The notes beneath the pieces were generated by a model. That model made no database searches. It was not told where the DNA came from and saw nothing but the letters and a program-made list of their open reading frames with translations. From positions 62,001-126,000 of the forward strand of contig CAWAHE010000013.1 in the NCBI GenBank assembly GCA_963781775.1: a DNA stretch of 64,000 bases, in the 5' to 3' direction. Shown here piece after piece: positions 34,340 to 43,544 of the stretch. Positions within the stretch are counted from its first letter, which is position 1. Each line of letters starts with the position of its first letter. Source of the DNA: CAVSRC01 sp963781775 (lineage in GTDB: Bacteria; Pseudomonadota; Alphaproteobacteria; Rhizobiales; Kaistiaceae). The translations under genes and the position numbers were made by a program.

Positions 34340-35401
34340 TCAGCGCGTGCGCCCGCGCGCCGCCACCGCCCATGTCGCCACGACCTTGTCGCCTTCCACG
34401 GCATAGACCTCGTCCACCATGTTGCTCACCACGCAACAATGGTTGGGAACGATGCGCACCACTTCGCCGACCCTGGGCCGCTTCTCTGCCGCCGACAGGT
34501 CAAGCACGCCGTGCTCTTCGGACAAGTTGGCGACCACGCCGCCGGGATAGTCGACGACGCGGCCAAATCCCTTGACGGAATACTGCTCGCGGGTGAGCAC
34601 CTTGGAGCCGGCGTCGATAATGGCGCGGTCGGCGGTCGGCGTGCTCACCACGGTGGCGCGCACATGCATGGCGCATTCGTCCATGGTGGCAGCCCCGGCT
34701 TCCATCATCATCACGTCGTTATAGACGTAGGTTCCGGCGCGGTGCTCGGTCATCATCGGGAAATCGGCGAGCGTCAGCAGGGCAGGGGAGCCACCGCCGG
34801 AAACCACCGGCACGGGGATATGGTCGGCAGCGAACAACTCGAGCGCGCGGTTCATGAAATCGTTGGTGCCGGGCGCCCTGTTCGGAAAGGTCATCAGTCC
34901 CTCGAAGCGGATGCGCGGCAGGTTCATGGCGAACCGGGCGAGTTCGCGCGCCGCTTCCGGCGTCTGGACGCCGTTGCGACCCATGCCTGTGTCGCATTCG
35001 ATCAGCAGGGGGACGTCGCGGCCGTGGCGGACGCCGGCTTCCGACAGGCCGCGCACGACCGTGTCGTTGTCGGCCACGACGGCGAGGCGTTTGACGCGGG
35101 TCGAGAGCTCCATCAGCCGGTCGGTCTTCTTCTCGCCGACGATGTTGAAGGTGAGCAGGATGTCGTCGGCGACGCCGGCATCAATGAAGACGGCGACCTC
35201 GCCGAGTTTCTGGCAGGTGAGGCCGACGGCGCCGGCGGCCATCTGCATGCGGCCGATCTCCGGGATCTTGTGGGTCTTGATGTGCGGCCGGTTGCCGATG
35301 CCGCGGGTATCGGTGAGCTTCTGGGCGCGGCCAATATTGGCCTTCAGCCTGTCCGTCAGAATGGTCACGGCTGGCGTTTCTAGGTCGCTGACGCTGTTCA
35401 C
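34340..35401 (-). CDS. DSD1-family PLP enzyme (D-threonine aldolase / D-serine dehydratase type)
   Basis: 353 residues from a GTG at 35401 with GAGAGG upstream; homology starts close to it (LETPAVTILTDRL). The fold-type III alanine-racemase-like barrel binds PLP through the lysine in PHIKTHK. The metal site at the C-terminus is the PNHCC segment with His and Cys. The family cleaves D-threonine/D-3-hydroxyaspartate or dehydrates D-serine. No amino-acid transporter is adjacent except the convergent EamA gene. Confidence 0.9.
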   Translation of the reverse strand: MNSVSDLETPAVTILTDRLKANIGRAQKLTDTRGIGNRPHIKTHKIPEIGRMQMAAGAVGLTCQKLGEVAVFIDAGVADDILLTFNIVGEKKTDRLMELSTRVKRLAVVADNDTVVRGLSEAGVRHGRDVPLLIECDTGMGRNGVQTPEAARELARFAMNLPRIRFEGLMTFPNRAPGTNDFMNRALELFAADHIPVPVVSGGGSPALLTLADFPMMTEHRAGTYVYNDVMMMEAGAATMDECAMHVRATVVSTPTADRAIIDAGSKVLTREQYSVKGFGRVVDYPGGVVANLSEEHGVLDLSAAEKRPRVGEVVRIVPNHCCVVSNMVDEVYAVEGDKVVATWAVAARGRTR

Positions 35402-35527
35402 GATCGTCCTCTCGTCTGTCTGGCTTCGGCAATGATACGGTATATCCGGCACGGACGGTGCATGACTTGACCGGAAACGGAGCCGCGCCAGTTATGGCGC
35501 TTCGGCCACAGCCGCAGGGGGAAGAAG

Positions 35528-36136
35528 ATGGTCACGCGAGGCTTTTTCGGACGCCGTCCAAGCGAAGAGGACGCCAAGCGTATCCCGCCGGGTCAGTACC
35601 TTGAGAAGGGCTTCCCGGTTCTATCCGCCGGGCCGACGCCGATCGTGAAGCCCGCCGATTGGCGCTTTACCGTCAAGATCGGCCCGAAACCGGTAAAAAG
35701 CTGGAGCTACGAGGAATTCCAGGCCCTGCCGCAGACCGATCTCAAACGCGACATCCATTGCGTGACCAAGTGGACCAAGTTCGACACCGAGTGGCGCGGC
35801 GTCCTGTTCGACGACATCCTCAAGGCCGCGGGCGTCGACATCCCGCCGACCGACTACATTCTTGCCCATTCCTATGACGGCTACTCGACCAATGTGCCGG
35901 TCAAGGACCTTGTCGACACGCAGGCGATGGTGGCGACGCATTACGCGGGCTACCCGATCACCTCGGACCATGGTGGACCGGCCAGGCTGCTGGTGCCCCA
36001 CCTGTATTTCTGGAAATCGGCCAAATGGGTGAACGCCCTGCAGTTCACCGAGAAGGACGAGCCGGGTTTCTGGGAACTGCGCGGATACCATATATATGGC
36101 GATCCTTGGCGCGAGCAGCGCTTCACCGGCGACTGA
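35528..36136 (+). CDS. Cytoplasmic sulfite-oxidase-fold molybdoenzyme
   Basis: 202 residues containing only the Moco domain of the sulfite oxidase/YedY class. Cys78 in RDIHCVTKW is the expected molybdenum ligand, and YDGYSTNVPV and GGPARLLVPHLYFWKSAKWV complete the fold. No Tat signal is present, unlike MsrP/YedY, so it should stay in the cytoplasm. It overlaps nothing but is followed 13 bases later by an FAD/NAD reductase, its likely electron partner. Substrate unknown. Confidence 0.88.
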   Translation: MVTRGFFGRRPSEEDAKRIPPGQYLEKGFPVLSAGPTPIVKPADWRFTVKIGPKPVKSWSYEEFQALPQTDLKRDIHCVTKWTKFDTEWRGVLFDDILKAAGVDIPPTDYILAHSYDGYSTNVPVKDLVDTQAMVATHYAGYPITSDHGGPARLLVPHLYFWKSAKWVNALQFTEKDEPGFWELRGYHIYGDPWREQRFTGD

Positions 36137-36149
36137 CGGAAGCAATTTC

Positions 36150-36938
36150 ATGGAGCAGATCGTTCCGCCCGGCGGGCGCCTCGCCTGGCAGGAAGCGACG
36201 ATCACCGCGATCGAGGCGCTGACGCCGCGGGTCAAGAGCTTCAAGCTCCGGCCGCCGCAATGGCGCGGATTCCGGGCAGGCCAGCATGTCGACGTGCGGC
36301 TGACGGCGCCGGATGGCTATCAGGCCGAGCGCAGCTATTCGATCGGCTCTGCGCCGGAAGCCGATGACGTCGAACTGATCGTGGAGCGGCTGGAGGAGGG
36401 CGAGGTGTCGCCATTCTTCCATGAGATCGTGGCGCCTGGCGACACGGTTGAGATGCGCGGACCGATCGGCGGCCACTTCACCTGGCAGAAAAAGGACGGC
36501 GGGCCGCTCCTCCTCGTCGGCGGCGGGTCGGGCATGGTGCCCCTGCTCTCGATGCTGCGCCATCGCGCCCTGGTCGCGCCCGACGTTCCGGTTGCCTTCA
36601 TCTATTCGGCGCGCACCCGCGAGGAAGTGATTTACAACGAAGAGCTGATGCGCAGCGCCGAAAGCGAGATGAACATCATGCTGGCGATCACGCTGACCCG
36701 CGAGGAAAACGTCGAAATGCCGTTCCGCATGGGCCGCATCGGCGCCGAACTGGTCAGCGAGATCATCGACGGCTTCGATGGGCTGCCGCGGCATAGCTTC
36801 GTGTGTGGTTCGACGGCCTTCGTCGATTCCGCGACCCGGCTGCTGCTCGACATGGGCGTCGCGTTTCCGACCATCAAGACGGAGCGCTACGGCGGCGACC
36901 CGGCGCGCGAGGGCGTCGCCGGTCCGCCGGGGCCGTAG
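36150..36938 (+). CDS. FAD/NAD(P)-binding ferredoxin-reductase-like protein
   Basis: 262 residues from the ATG at 36150 (GGAAG site). The FAD-binding RSYSIGS is at 61-67, the NAD(P) loop is LLLVGGGSGMVPLLSML at about 122-138, and the C-terminal FVCGSTAFVDSATRLL is of the FNR type. There is no 2Fe-2S domain and no heme or FMN domain, so it must pass electrons to a separate protein. The molybdoenzyme encoded 13 bases upstream is the obvious candidate. Confidence 0.9.
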   Translation: MEQIVPPGGRLAWQEATITAIEALTPRVKSFKLRPPQWRGFRAGQHVDVRLTAPDGYQAERSYSIGSAPEADDVELIVERLEEGEVSPFFHEIVAPGDTVEMRGPIGGHFTWQKKDGGPLLLVGGGSGMVPLLSMLRHRALVAPDVPVAFIYSARTREEVIYNEELMRSAESEMNIMLAITLTREENVEMPFRMGRIGAELVSEIIDGFDGLPRHSFVCGSTAFVDSATRLLLDMGVAFPTIKTERYGGDPAREGVAGPPGP

Positions 36939-37042
36939 AGCCGCTGAACGTCTGTGCCAGGCACTGGCTTGATGTGACGGGCCCGGACTTGGTATCTCCA
37001 TGCTAGCAGATCCAACCTGAAAATGCGCAGGCGGCCAAGGCA

Positions 37043-38008
37043 TTGAGTGACCGCGTGATCGACTGGCTTCTCGATTCGGATCCATCGATCCGGTGGCAGG
37101 TTATGCGCGATCTCATCGACGCCCCGCCGTCGGAGTGGGCGGCGGAGCGGAGAAAGATCGAGAGCGTGGGTTGGGGCGCCAGGTTACTCGCCTGCCAGGA
37201 CGAGGACGGCCAATGGGCGGGTGGCGCCTTCCTGCCGCGCGAGTTCGATCGCCGGGAGTGGCATGAGGTTGGCCAGCCGTGGACTGCCACCAGCTTTTCA
37301 TTGTCGCAACTTCGGGAGTTTGGCCTCGATCCCGCGTCTGACAGGGCCAAACGGACGGTTGAATTGGTCGGTGCAAATTCGCATTGGGACCACGCCGGTC
37401 AACCCTTCTGGGAGGGTGAAGTCGAGGAGTGCATCAACGGCCGGACCGTTGCCGACGGCGCCTATTTTGGGGTCGACGTCTCGTCGATTGTCGACCGGCT
37501 GGTTGGCGAGCGCCTCGATGACGGCGGCTGGAACTGCGAGCGGATCAACGGTTCGGCCCGCTCGTCCTTCGCCAGCACGATCAACGTGCTAGAGGGCCTT
37601 TTGGAGTACGAGAGAACCACCGGGGGTACCCCCGAATCCCAAGAGGCGCGCAGGTCGGGAGAGGAATATCTGCTGGAACGCCGCCTCTTCCGCCGTCTGG
37701 GTACCGGAGAGCCGGCCGATGAGCAATTCCTGAGCCTGCTGCACCCGAACCGCTGGCGCTACGACGTCCTGCGCGCACTCGACTATTTCCGCGCCGCCGG
37801 CATGCTTACGGGTGCCGATCCCGATCCGCGGCTCGGTGAGGCAATCGACCACATTCGCTCGAGACGCTCGATAGACGGCACCTGGCCTCTCGATTGGAGC
37901 CCGCCGGGACGGGTGTGGTTCGAGGTCGATGACGGAGAGGGCGAGCCTTCCCGATGGGTCACCCTCCGCGCCATGCGAGTGCTCAGATGGTGGGAGCGCT
38001 ATGGCTGA
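37043..38008 (+). CDS. Uncharacterised protein with terpenoid-cyclase-like repeats
   Basis: 321 residues from a TTG at 37043; a GTG at 37055 fits almost as well and neither has a strong ribosome site. The sequence has repeated Q/D-D-G-x-W motifs (CQDEDGQWAGG, LDDGGWNCE, SIDGTWPLDW) typical of prenyltransferase/squalene-cyclase alpha-toroid folds. It lacks the DxDD catalytic acid of squalene cyclases, so it is probably a non-catalytic or distantly related member. Cytoplasmic; no operon partner is evident. Confidence 0.7.
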   Translation: MSDRVIDWLLDSDPSIRWQVMRDLIDAPPSEWAAERRKIESVGWGARLLACQDEDGQWAGGAFLPREFDRREWHEVGQPWTATSFSLSQLREFGLDPASDRAKRTVELVGANSHWDHAGQPFWEGEVEECINGRTVADGAYFGVDVSSIVDRLVGERLDDGGWNCERINGSARSSFASTINVLEGLLEYERTTGGTPESQEARRSGEEYLLERRLFRRLGTGEPADEQFLSLLHPNRWRYDVLRALDYFRAAGMLTGADPDPRLGEAIDHIRSRRSIDGTWPLDWSPPGRVWFEVDDGEGEPSRWVTLRAMRVLRWWERYG

Positions 38009-38022
38009 ACCGGACCTCCGGT

Positions 38023-38922
38023 CTACTTCTTTCCCTTAAGCTTCGGTGCCGCTCCGGCGAGCTGTTTGCGCCAGGCGTATTTCGGCTTGTAGCCGAGCAC
38101 GTCGCGCGCCTTGTCGATCGAGATCAGCGACTCGTTCGCCTTGACCGGGCGCTTGCGCTTCGACTTCGGGAAGACCTTGTCGAGCAATTCGTCATTGGAC
38201 CGGCTCATAACCAAATCGGCGTTGGCGATGCCAAAGACGTGGGCGCCCTTGAGCTTCGATTCGAGCGCCAGCGCGACCGCCTGCGAGGCATCGCGCGCGT
38301 CGATGTAGGTCCAAAGGTTGAAGTGGCGGCCGTGCGGGTCCTTGTCGAACTCGGGAAAGCGGGCGTAGTCCTCCTCGGCCTGGACGTTGGAGAAGCGCAG
38401 CCCGATGATCTTGGTGCGCGGATCCCAGCGGCAGAATTGCTCGGCCATCTTCTCGCCCATGAGCTTGGAGAGCGAATAAGCGCTTTCCGGCCGCTCGATC
38501 TCCTCGTCCACCGGGACATAGGCCGGACCCTTGGGGTAAGGGATGCCATAGACCGTCTCGCTCGACGCCCACACCACGTTGCGGATGCCGAGCTGTCGCG
38601 CCGCCTCGAACACGTTGTAGGTCGAGACCGTATTGGTGGCGAAGGTGACGTGGTTGGTTGCCTGGCCCGGCGCCGCGATGGCGGCGAGATGCACGATCCC
38701 GGTCACCTTGGAGACGCGGTCGTCGATCATCGAAAAGGCGGCCATTGCCTGACCGAAATCGGTGACGTCGGCGCGGGCATAGCGCACGTCGCCGGGCAGT
38801 GGCGGGTTGTGGCGATCGGGCGGCGGCGCCACGTCGACGGAGGTCACGTCAAATCCGTGGTCCATCAGGTACCTGACGCAGACGCGCCCGAGTTTTCCGC
38901 TTCCTCCGGTGACCACGATCAT
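38023..38922 (-). CDS. NAD-dependent epimerase/dehydratase (extended SDR)
   Basis: 299 residues from the ATG at 38922 with GGGGAG upstream. The Rossmann motif TGGSGKLG is at about 5-12 and the catalytic YSLSK follows the Ser of WASSETVYG. The C-terminal half binds the sugar or nucleotide-sugar substrate. The closest groups are UDP-glucose 4-epimerase-like and uronate-dehydrogenase-like enzymes; the exact substrate is not clear. Divergent from the methyltransferase at 39056. Confidence 0.88.
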   Translation of the reverse strand: MIVVTGGSGKLGRVCVRYLMDHGFDVTSVDVAPPPDRHNPPLPGDVRYARADVTDFGQAMAAFSMIDDRVSKVTGIVHLAAIAAPGQATNHVTFATNTVSTYNVFEAARQLGIRNVVWASSETVYGIPYPKGPAYVPVDEEIERPESAYSLSKLMGEKMAEQFCRWDPRTKIIGLRFSNVQAEEDYARFPEFDKDPHGRHFNLWTYIDARDASQAVALALESKLKGAHVFGIANADLVMSRSNDELLDKVFPKSKRKRPVKANESLISIDKARDVLGYKPKYAWRKQLAGAAPKLKGKK

Positions 38923-39055
38923 GACGCATCTCCCCAAGTTTCTTGTCGCTTGTGAACGGAGACCGGATTACCCCTTCCAGCCGCCCGTGGCAAAGGCTGC
39001 TGGCGTCTCGCTTGCATGCGCGCTTTGCGGCAAGGTGGCTGGCGGGGGGCCCGAG

Positions 39056-39895
39056 ATGAGCGACGATCCTGGCGAGAAGACGGTTGGCGACCGCTGGTCG
39101 GATATGTCCGATCCCGCCGTAGCGGCCGATGCGGCACGCCGGCTGGCGCGACGGGCGAGCGCGCGCTCCGAGATCGAGGCGCGGCGGCGGGCGCTCGACC
39201 TCCTCGACCCGAGGCCCGGCGAGATCGTCGTCGACGTCGGGGCTGGACCCGGCCTGATGGCGCTGGAGGTGGCGGCACGGGTGGCGCCGGGTGGACGGGT
39301 GTTCGCGGTCGATCCGTCGGCGCCGCTGCTTGACCACGCGCGCGCGGCGGCAAGTGCGGCCGGCGTCGGCCATATGGTCGATTGCAGGGTTGCCGACGGC
39401 CGCAAGCTGCCCTTCGGGCCGGCGGCCTTCGATGCCGCTTTCTGCCACTGGGTGCTTCTGCACGTCGAGGATCCGCTGGCGATGGTCCGCGAGATGAAGC
39501 GGGTGACGCGGCGTGGCGGCCGCGTGATGTGCGTCGAGATGGACTGGGAAACGTTGACCGTCCATCCGGGCTATGAGGGTCTCACGCGGCGCATCCTGCA
39601 ACACGCGCAGAGCCGGCAGGTCGACGCGTGGATCGGGCGGCGGCTGTCGCCGCTGTTCCGTGAGTGCGGCTTCCGCGACATCGTAGTCGAGCCGCTGGTC
39701 GGCGTGGACGAGGGCGGCGGCGACCGCGCCTGGCTCGAATTCCTTCAGGAGCGGGCCGGCATCGCCCTGGAGGGCAAGGCGATCACGCCGACAGAGGCGC
39801 GTGAGTGGATCGCCGCGCTGGAGGAAGCATTCGCCGGCGGACGCTTCTTCTTCTCCGTCACCCAGTTCGCCGTGCTCGGCCGCGTGCCGGACTAG
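39056..39895 (+). CDS. Class I SAM-dependent methyltransferase
   Basis: 279 residues from the ATG at 39056. Motif I is VVDVGAGPGLMALEV, followed by FAVDPSAPLL, CHWVLLHVEDP and RGGRVMCVEMDWE, a UbiE/ArsM-like arrangement. It resembles the methyltransferase at 25759 in layout. Its stop overlaps the stop of the convergent glycerate kinase gene by four bases. Substrate unknown. Confidence 0.88.
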   Translation: MSDDPGEKTVGDRWSDMSDPAVAADAARRLARRASARSEIEARRRALDLLDPRPGEIVVDVGAGPGLMALEVAARVAPGGRVFAVDPSAPLLDHARAAASAAGVGHMVDCRVADGRKLPFGPAAFDAAFCHWVLLHVEDPLAMVREMKRVTRRGGRVMCVEMDWETLTVHPGYEGLTRRILQHAQSRQVDAWIGRRLSPLFRECGFRDIVVEPLVGVDEGGGDRAWLEFLQERAGIALEGKAITPTEAREWIAALEEAFAGGRFFFSVTQFAVLGRVPD

Positions 39896-41157
39896 ATCAC
39901 CAGGACGGCGCGGAAATCGTTGACGTTGGTCAGCGTCGGCCCGGTGACGACGAGATCCTCGAGTGCCGAGAAGAAGGACCAGACGTCGTTGGCCGCGAGG
40001 CTTGCGCGTGCGTCAAGGCCGCGCTGCCGGGCGCGGGCGAGCGTGTCGGGCGTGACAATGGCGCCGGCATTGTCCTGGCTGCCGTCGATCCCGTCGGTAT
40101 CGCCAGCCAGCGCGAAAATCCCCTGCGCGCCGTTCAATCCGATGGCGAGGCCGGCGAGGAATTCGGCGTTGCGGCCGCCCTTTCCCTTGCCATGCACGGT
40201 CACCGTGGTTTCACCGCCCGAAAGCAGGACCGCCGGCTTCCCAACCGGATGAGAGTTGAGCCGGGCCGAGAGGGCGATACCGGCCATGACGCGGCCTGCC
40301 TCGCGGGCCTCTCCCTCGATGGCGTCGCCAAGGATGATCGGCGTGATGCCGGCGTCACGCGCGACCCGCGCGGCGGCTTCGAGGCTCGTCAGCGGCGAGG
40401 CAACGATCATGGTCCGGCTTTTGCCGAGCCGTTCGTCGCCGGGTTTCGGTGTCTCGTCGTCCGCCTTGGCCAAGCGCGCAACAACAGCGGCCGGCGGTGT
40501 GATGCCGTAGCGGGCAAGGATGGCGCGCGCATCGGCGAAAGTCGACGGGTCGGCTACGGTCGGACCGGACGCGATGACGCTGGGGTCGTCACCGGGTACG
40601 TCGGAGATCAGCAGGCTCACCAGTTCGGCCGGCCACGTCGCCGCCGCCAACCGGCCGCCCTTGATGGCGGATAGATGCTTGCGGACCGCGTTCATCTCGC
40701 CGATGTCGGCACCGGATGCCAGGAGCGCGCGGTTCACGGCCTGCTTGTCGGCCAGCGTGATGCCCTCCGCCGGCAGCGCCAGCAACGCCGAGCCGCCGCC
40801 GGAAATCAGGCAAAGCACCAGATCATCCGGTCCCGCGGTGCGTGCCAGTTCGAGAATGCGCCTGGCGGCGTCGCGGCCGCGTTCGTTGGGCACCGGATGG
40901 GCCGCCTCGACGATCTCGATCCGCTTGCAAGGCACGGCATGGCCGTAGCGGGTGACAACGAGCCCGGAAATCTCGCCCGGCCAATGATCCTCGACCGCCT
41001 TCGCCATCGCGGCCGAGGCCTTGCCGGCGCCGAGCACGATGGTGCGGCCCCTGGGCGGCGGCGGAAGGTGAGGGGGCACGACTTTCGCGGGATCGGCGGC
41101 GGCGACGGCCGCTCCGAAAAGGCTCTGCAGGAATGTGCGTTCGTCGCCCGGATTCAT
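39892..41157 (-). CDS. Glycerate 2-kinase (MOFRL family, TtuD/GckA type)
   Basis: 421 residues. The N-terminal DUF4147 domain has VLGAGKASAAMAKAVE and the phosphate loop LCLISGGGSALLALP; the C-terminal MOFRL domain has LLSGGETTVTVHGKGKGGRN and AGDTDGIDG. The enzyme phosphorylates glycerate to 2-phosphoglycerate; older annotations call it hydroxypyruvate reductase. The PfkB kinase gene lies 26 bases upstream in the same direction, so the two probably share a transcript and serve sugar-acid catabolism. Confidence 0.93.
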   Translation of the reverse strand: MNPGDERTFLQSLFGAAVAAADPAKVVPPHLPPPPRGRTIVLGAGKASAAMAKAVEDHWPGEISGLVVTRYGHAVPCKRIEIVEAAHPVPNERGRDAARRILELARTAGPDDLVLCLISGGGSALLALPAEGITLADKQAVNRALLASGADIGEMNAVRKHLSAIKGGRLAAATWPAELVSLLISDVPGDDPSVIASGPTVADPSTFADARAILARYGITPPAAVVARLAKADDETPKPGDERLGKSRTMIVASPLTSLEAAARVARDAGITPIILGDAIEGEAREAGRVMAGIALSARLNSHPVGKPAVLLSGGETTVTVHGKGKGGRNAEFLAGLAIGLNGAQGIFALAGDTDGIDGSQDNAGAIVTPDTLARARQRGLDARASLAANDVWSFFSALEDLVVTGPTLTNVNDFRAVLVI

Positions 41158-41183
41158 CTGGCGCCCTGCTTCATGCTCGTGGC

Positions 41184-42107
41184 TTAGGTCAGTTCCCTGA
41201 GCCAGGGAGGATCGGCGCCGGCTCGCGAAACGGTGATCGCGGCGGCCTTTGCGGCGAAGGTGAGCACGTCAACAAGCTGGTCGCGGTCCAGCCGTGGGAT
41301 GGCGTGTTTGGTCAGCAGGTCGAGGTTGGTCAGACGCGCCAGAATTCCGGCCGTAAACGTGTCACCGGCGCCGACGGTGTCGACCACCGTTGCCGGCACG
41401 CCCGGTATCGACACGGCATGCTTCTTCGTCAGCGCCGTGGCGCCCTCGCTGCCGCGGGTGATGATCACCAGCCTGGCGCCGCGGTCCAGCCAGCGCTGCG
41501 CCAGATCTTCGAAGGTGGCGCCCGGCGTGATCCATTCCAGATCTTCCGTGCTCAGCCGCGCGATGTCGGCCATCTCGACCAGCCGGTCGAGGCGGGCGAG
41601 ATAGCCGTCGCGATTGTGGATGAGAGTCGGCCGGATATTTGCGTCCAGCGACATGACCCGATCGTTCTGTTCGCGCTGCATGAGGGCCTCAAGCGCCGAG
41701 CCGCAGGGCTCCTCGGCAAGGCTGAACGAGCCGAAATGGAACGCGGTGACGGTCTTGGGAAAGGCCGGCAGATCGTTCTCGGTGAGCATGCGCCCGGCCG
41801 ACCCTTCGTCAAAGAAGGCGTAGCGCGCGCTGCCGTCGACCAGACTGACGAAGGCAAGCGTGCTCGGCCGGGTCGCGTTGGCGACGAAGGACAGGTCGAC
41901 GCCGCTGTCGCGAAGTGCCTTGCGCAGCATGTCGCCGAAGAAGTCGTTGGAGATGCCGCCGAAGAACCCCGCCGCCGCGCCAAGGCGGGCCATGGCAATG
42001 GCCACATTGAACGGCGAGCCGCCGGCTGCGGGCAGGAAAACGGACGTTCCTTCCGCGCCGGCGCGCGGCAGGAAATCGATCAGCGCCTCGCCGCAGGATA
42101 CGATCAT
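41184..42107 (-). CDS. PfkB-family carbohydrate kinase (fructokinase-like)
   Basis: 307 residues. Signature 1 is AAGGSPFNVAIAMARLG near the N-terminus; signature 2 is VVDTVGAGDTFTAGILARL with the catalytic Asp in GAGD. Motifs fit bacterial fructokinases, but 2-keto-3-deoxygluconate or ribose kinases share them. It precedes the glycerate kinase gene by 26 bases. A pairing of sugar kinase and glycerate kinase suggests catabolism of a sugar acid, but no transporter is adjacent. Confidence 0.9.
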   Translation of the reverse strand: MIVSCGEALIDFLPRAGAEGTSVFLPAAGGSPFNVAIAMARLGAAAGFFGGISNDFFGDMLRKALRDSGVDLSFVANATRPSTLAFVSLVDGSARYAFFDEGSAGRMLTENDLPAFPKTVTAFHFGSFSLAEEPCGSALEALMQREQNDRVMSLDANIRPTLIHNRDGYLARLDRLVEMADIARLSTEDLEWITPGATFEDLAQRWLDRGARLVIITRGSEGATALTKKHAVSIPGVPATVVDTVGAGDTFTAGILARLTNLDLLTKHAIPRLDRDQLVDVLTFAAKAAAITVSRAGADPPWLRELT

Positions 42108-42228
42108 TGCCCCTCCCGAAAGTTGCCGGGCCCGACGCGCCGTTACCGCCGGCTAATTATCGTGAGGGATACATGGTTTTCGGATCGCGACAAGGCCGCG
42201 AAAGTACGAACTGTGTCCTTTACGCCGG

Positions 42229-43539
42229 TCAATCGTCGTCGCGATGGCCGCTGGCTGTCGCCGGCCCGCCGAACCGCGCACGAAGCGCGCTGAAGGCGTG
42301 CCACAAGACAGGCGTTTGCTTGATGAAGCGCTTCAACCGGCGATACTGCTTCGTAGCGAACACGAGCGGGAAACTGCGCGGCGAACGGGCCGAAAGGTAG
42401 TCGTAGAGCCGGATGGTAATGTCGCCCCAATCGCGCTTGTAGCCCTCGTCGCCGACCGTGAAATCGAACTGATGGCAATCGTGTTCGATGGCGTAACGCA
42501 GGAGTTCATTGAGGTGGGCGGCGCCGGGGCCATGCCGGGAAACCTCGCCGCCGTCGTAGCTGGCGACGATGAGATAGAAGCAGCCGCCGAAGGTGAGGCC
42601 GATGCTGGTCGCCGCGGTCATCGTGCCGAGGTCGAGCCGGGCGATGTGCACCAGACCGCGCATCGCGGGATCGCTCGTTACCGCGCGGAAGAATTCCTGA
42701 TAGCCGGGCCGGTCGAGAAAATTCTCGACGCCCATGCGCGCCAGCGATTGCGATTTCTGATCGATAAGAACGTCGAGCGTCCGTTGCCGGTCGGGGATGT
42801 CCTGGGCGTCAACGAATGCCACCGCGCCGTATTTGGCCAGATGCTTCAGCTTCTTGCGCACGGTCTTGCGCGTCGCAGCGGAGCGTTTCGCCGCGTAGAA
42901 GTGCTCCCAGTCTCCGGACAGCGTGCAGGCGTGCGCGCCGCTCGGATGCAGATCCGGGGAGAGGGCAAGGAAGGGATTCCGCGCCGCGCCGATGGTCTCC
43001 GGCATGCGCTGAAGGTCGACGTAATCGAACTGGAGAAGCGGATGCTCGGCCAGTCGCTCCAGCGCGAGGCGCCAGAGCGCGTCGAAGCGGTCGCCATCGA
43101 GACCGGCCGCGAAATCCCGGTCGAGGATCGGTGCATTGTAGTCGCACAGATCGGAGCCAAGCCATGTCAGGCACTTCAGACCGCGGTGCTTCTCGACCGC
43201 GAGCGCCAGGACGAACAAGGGATGCCCGTCGGCGCCTTCTCCGACGACGATTGCTGGCCGCGTGTCGTGCAGATCGCCGATATGCCGCTGCCACGTGGCA
43301 ACCCAATCGTATGCCTGGAAGGCGGTACAATCCGAGCGGGGCTCCAGAGTTCGCCAGGAGCGTTCGGCCGCGTCCAGACTGTCGAGCACGGAAATGCGAA
43401 TGTCGGCGCCGGCGGCGACGGGTACGGGCGCCTGAATAGCGGGCGTGTCCTCCGCTGACTGGACAGCCGCAATCATTGGCGTGAACGGGAGTCGGAGATC
43501 GGCTGTCGCGCCGCCTTGATCCACGCTGAGCTGGGACAT
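42229..43539 (-). CDS. CelD/BcsL-type GNAT acyltransferase (Acetyltransf_6)
   Basis: 436 residues from the ATG at 43539. Although an open frame continues upstream for another 1.3 kb, that is an artefact of a frameshift in the preceding gene. The central SAATRKTVRKKLKHLAKYG and the later AATSIGLTFGGCFYLIVASYDG and DFTVGDEGYKRDWGD match the CelD/FemAB-like branch of the GNAT fold used in cellulose and other exopolysaccharide loci. It probably transfers an acyl or amino-acyl group to a glycan or lipid carrier. It is coupled to the FAD enzyme gene (5-bp gap). Confidence 0.82.
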   Translation of the reverse strand: MSQLSVDQGGATADLRLPFTPMIAAVQSAEDTPAIQAPVPVAAGADIRISVLDSLDAAERSWRTLEPRSDCTAFQAYDWVATWQRHIGDLHDTRPAIVVGEGADGHPLFVLALAVEKHRGLKCLTWLGSDLCDYNAPILDRDFAAGLDGDRFDALWRLALERLAEHPLLQFDYVDLQRMPETIGAARNPFLALSPDLHPSGAHACTLSGDWEHFYAAKRSAATRKTVRKKLKHLAKYGAVAFVDAQDIPDRQRTLDVLIDQKSQSLARMGVENFLDRPGYQEFFRAVTSDPAMRGLVHIARLDLGTMTAATSIGLTFGGCFYLIVASYDGGEVSRHGPGAAHLNELLRYAIEHDCHQFDFTVGDEGYKRDWGDITIRLYDYLSARSPRSFPLVFATKQYRRLKRFIKQTPVLWHAFSALRARFGGPATASGHRDDD

Positions 43540-43544
43540 TCTGC

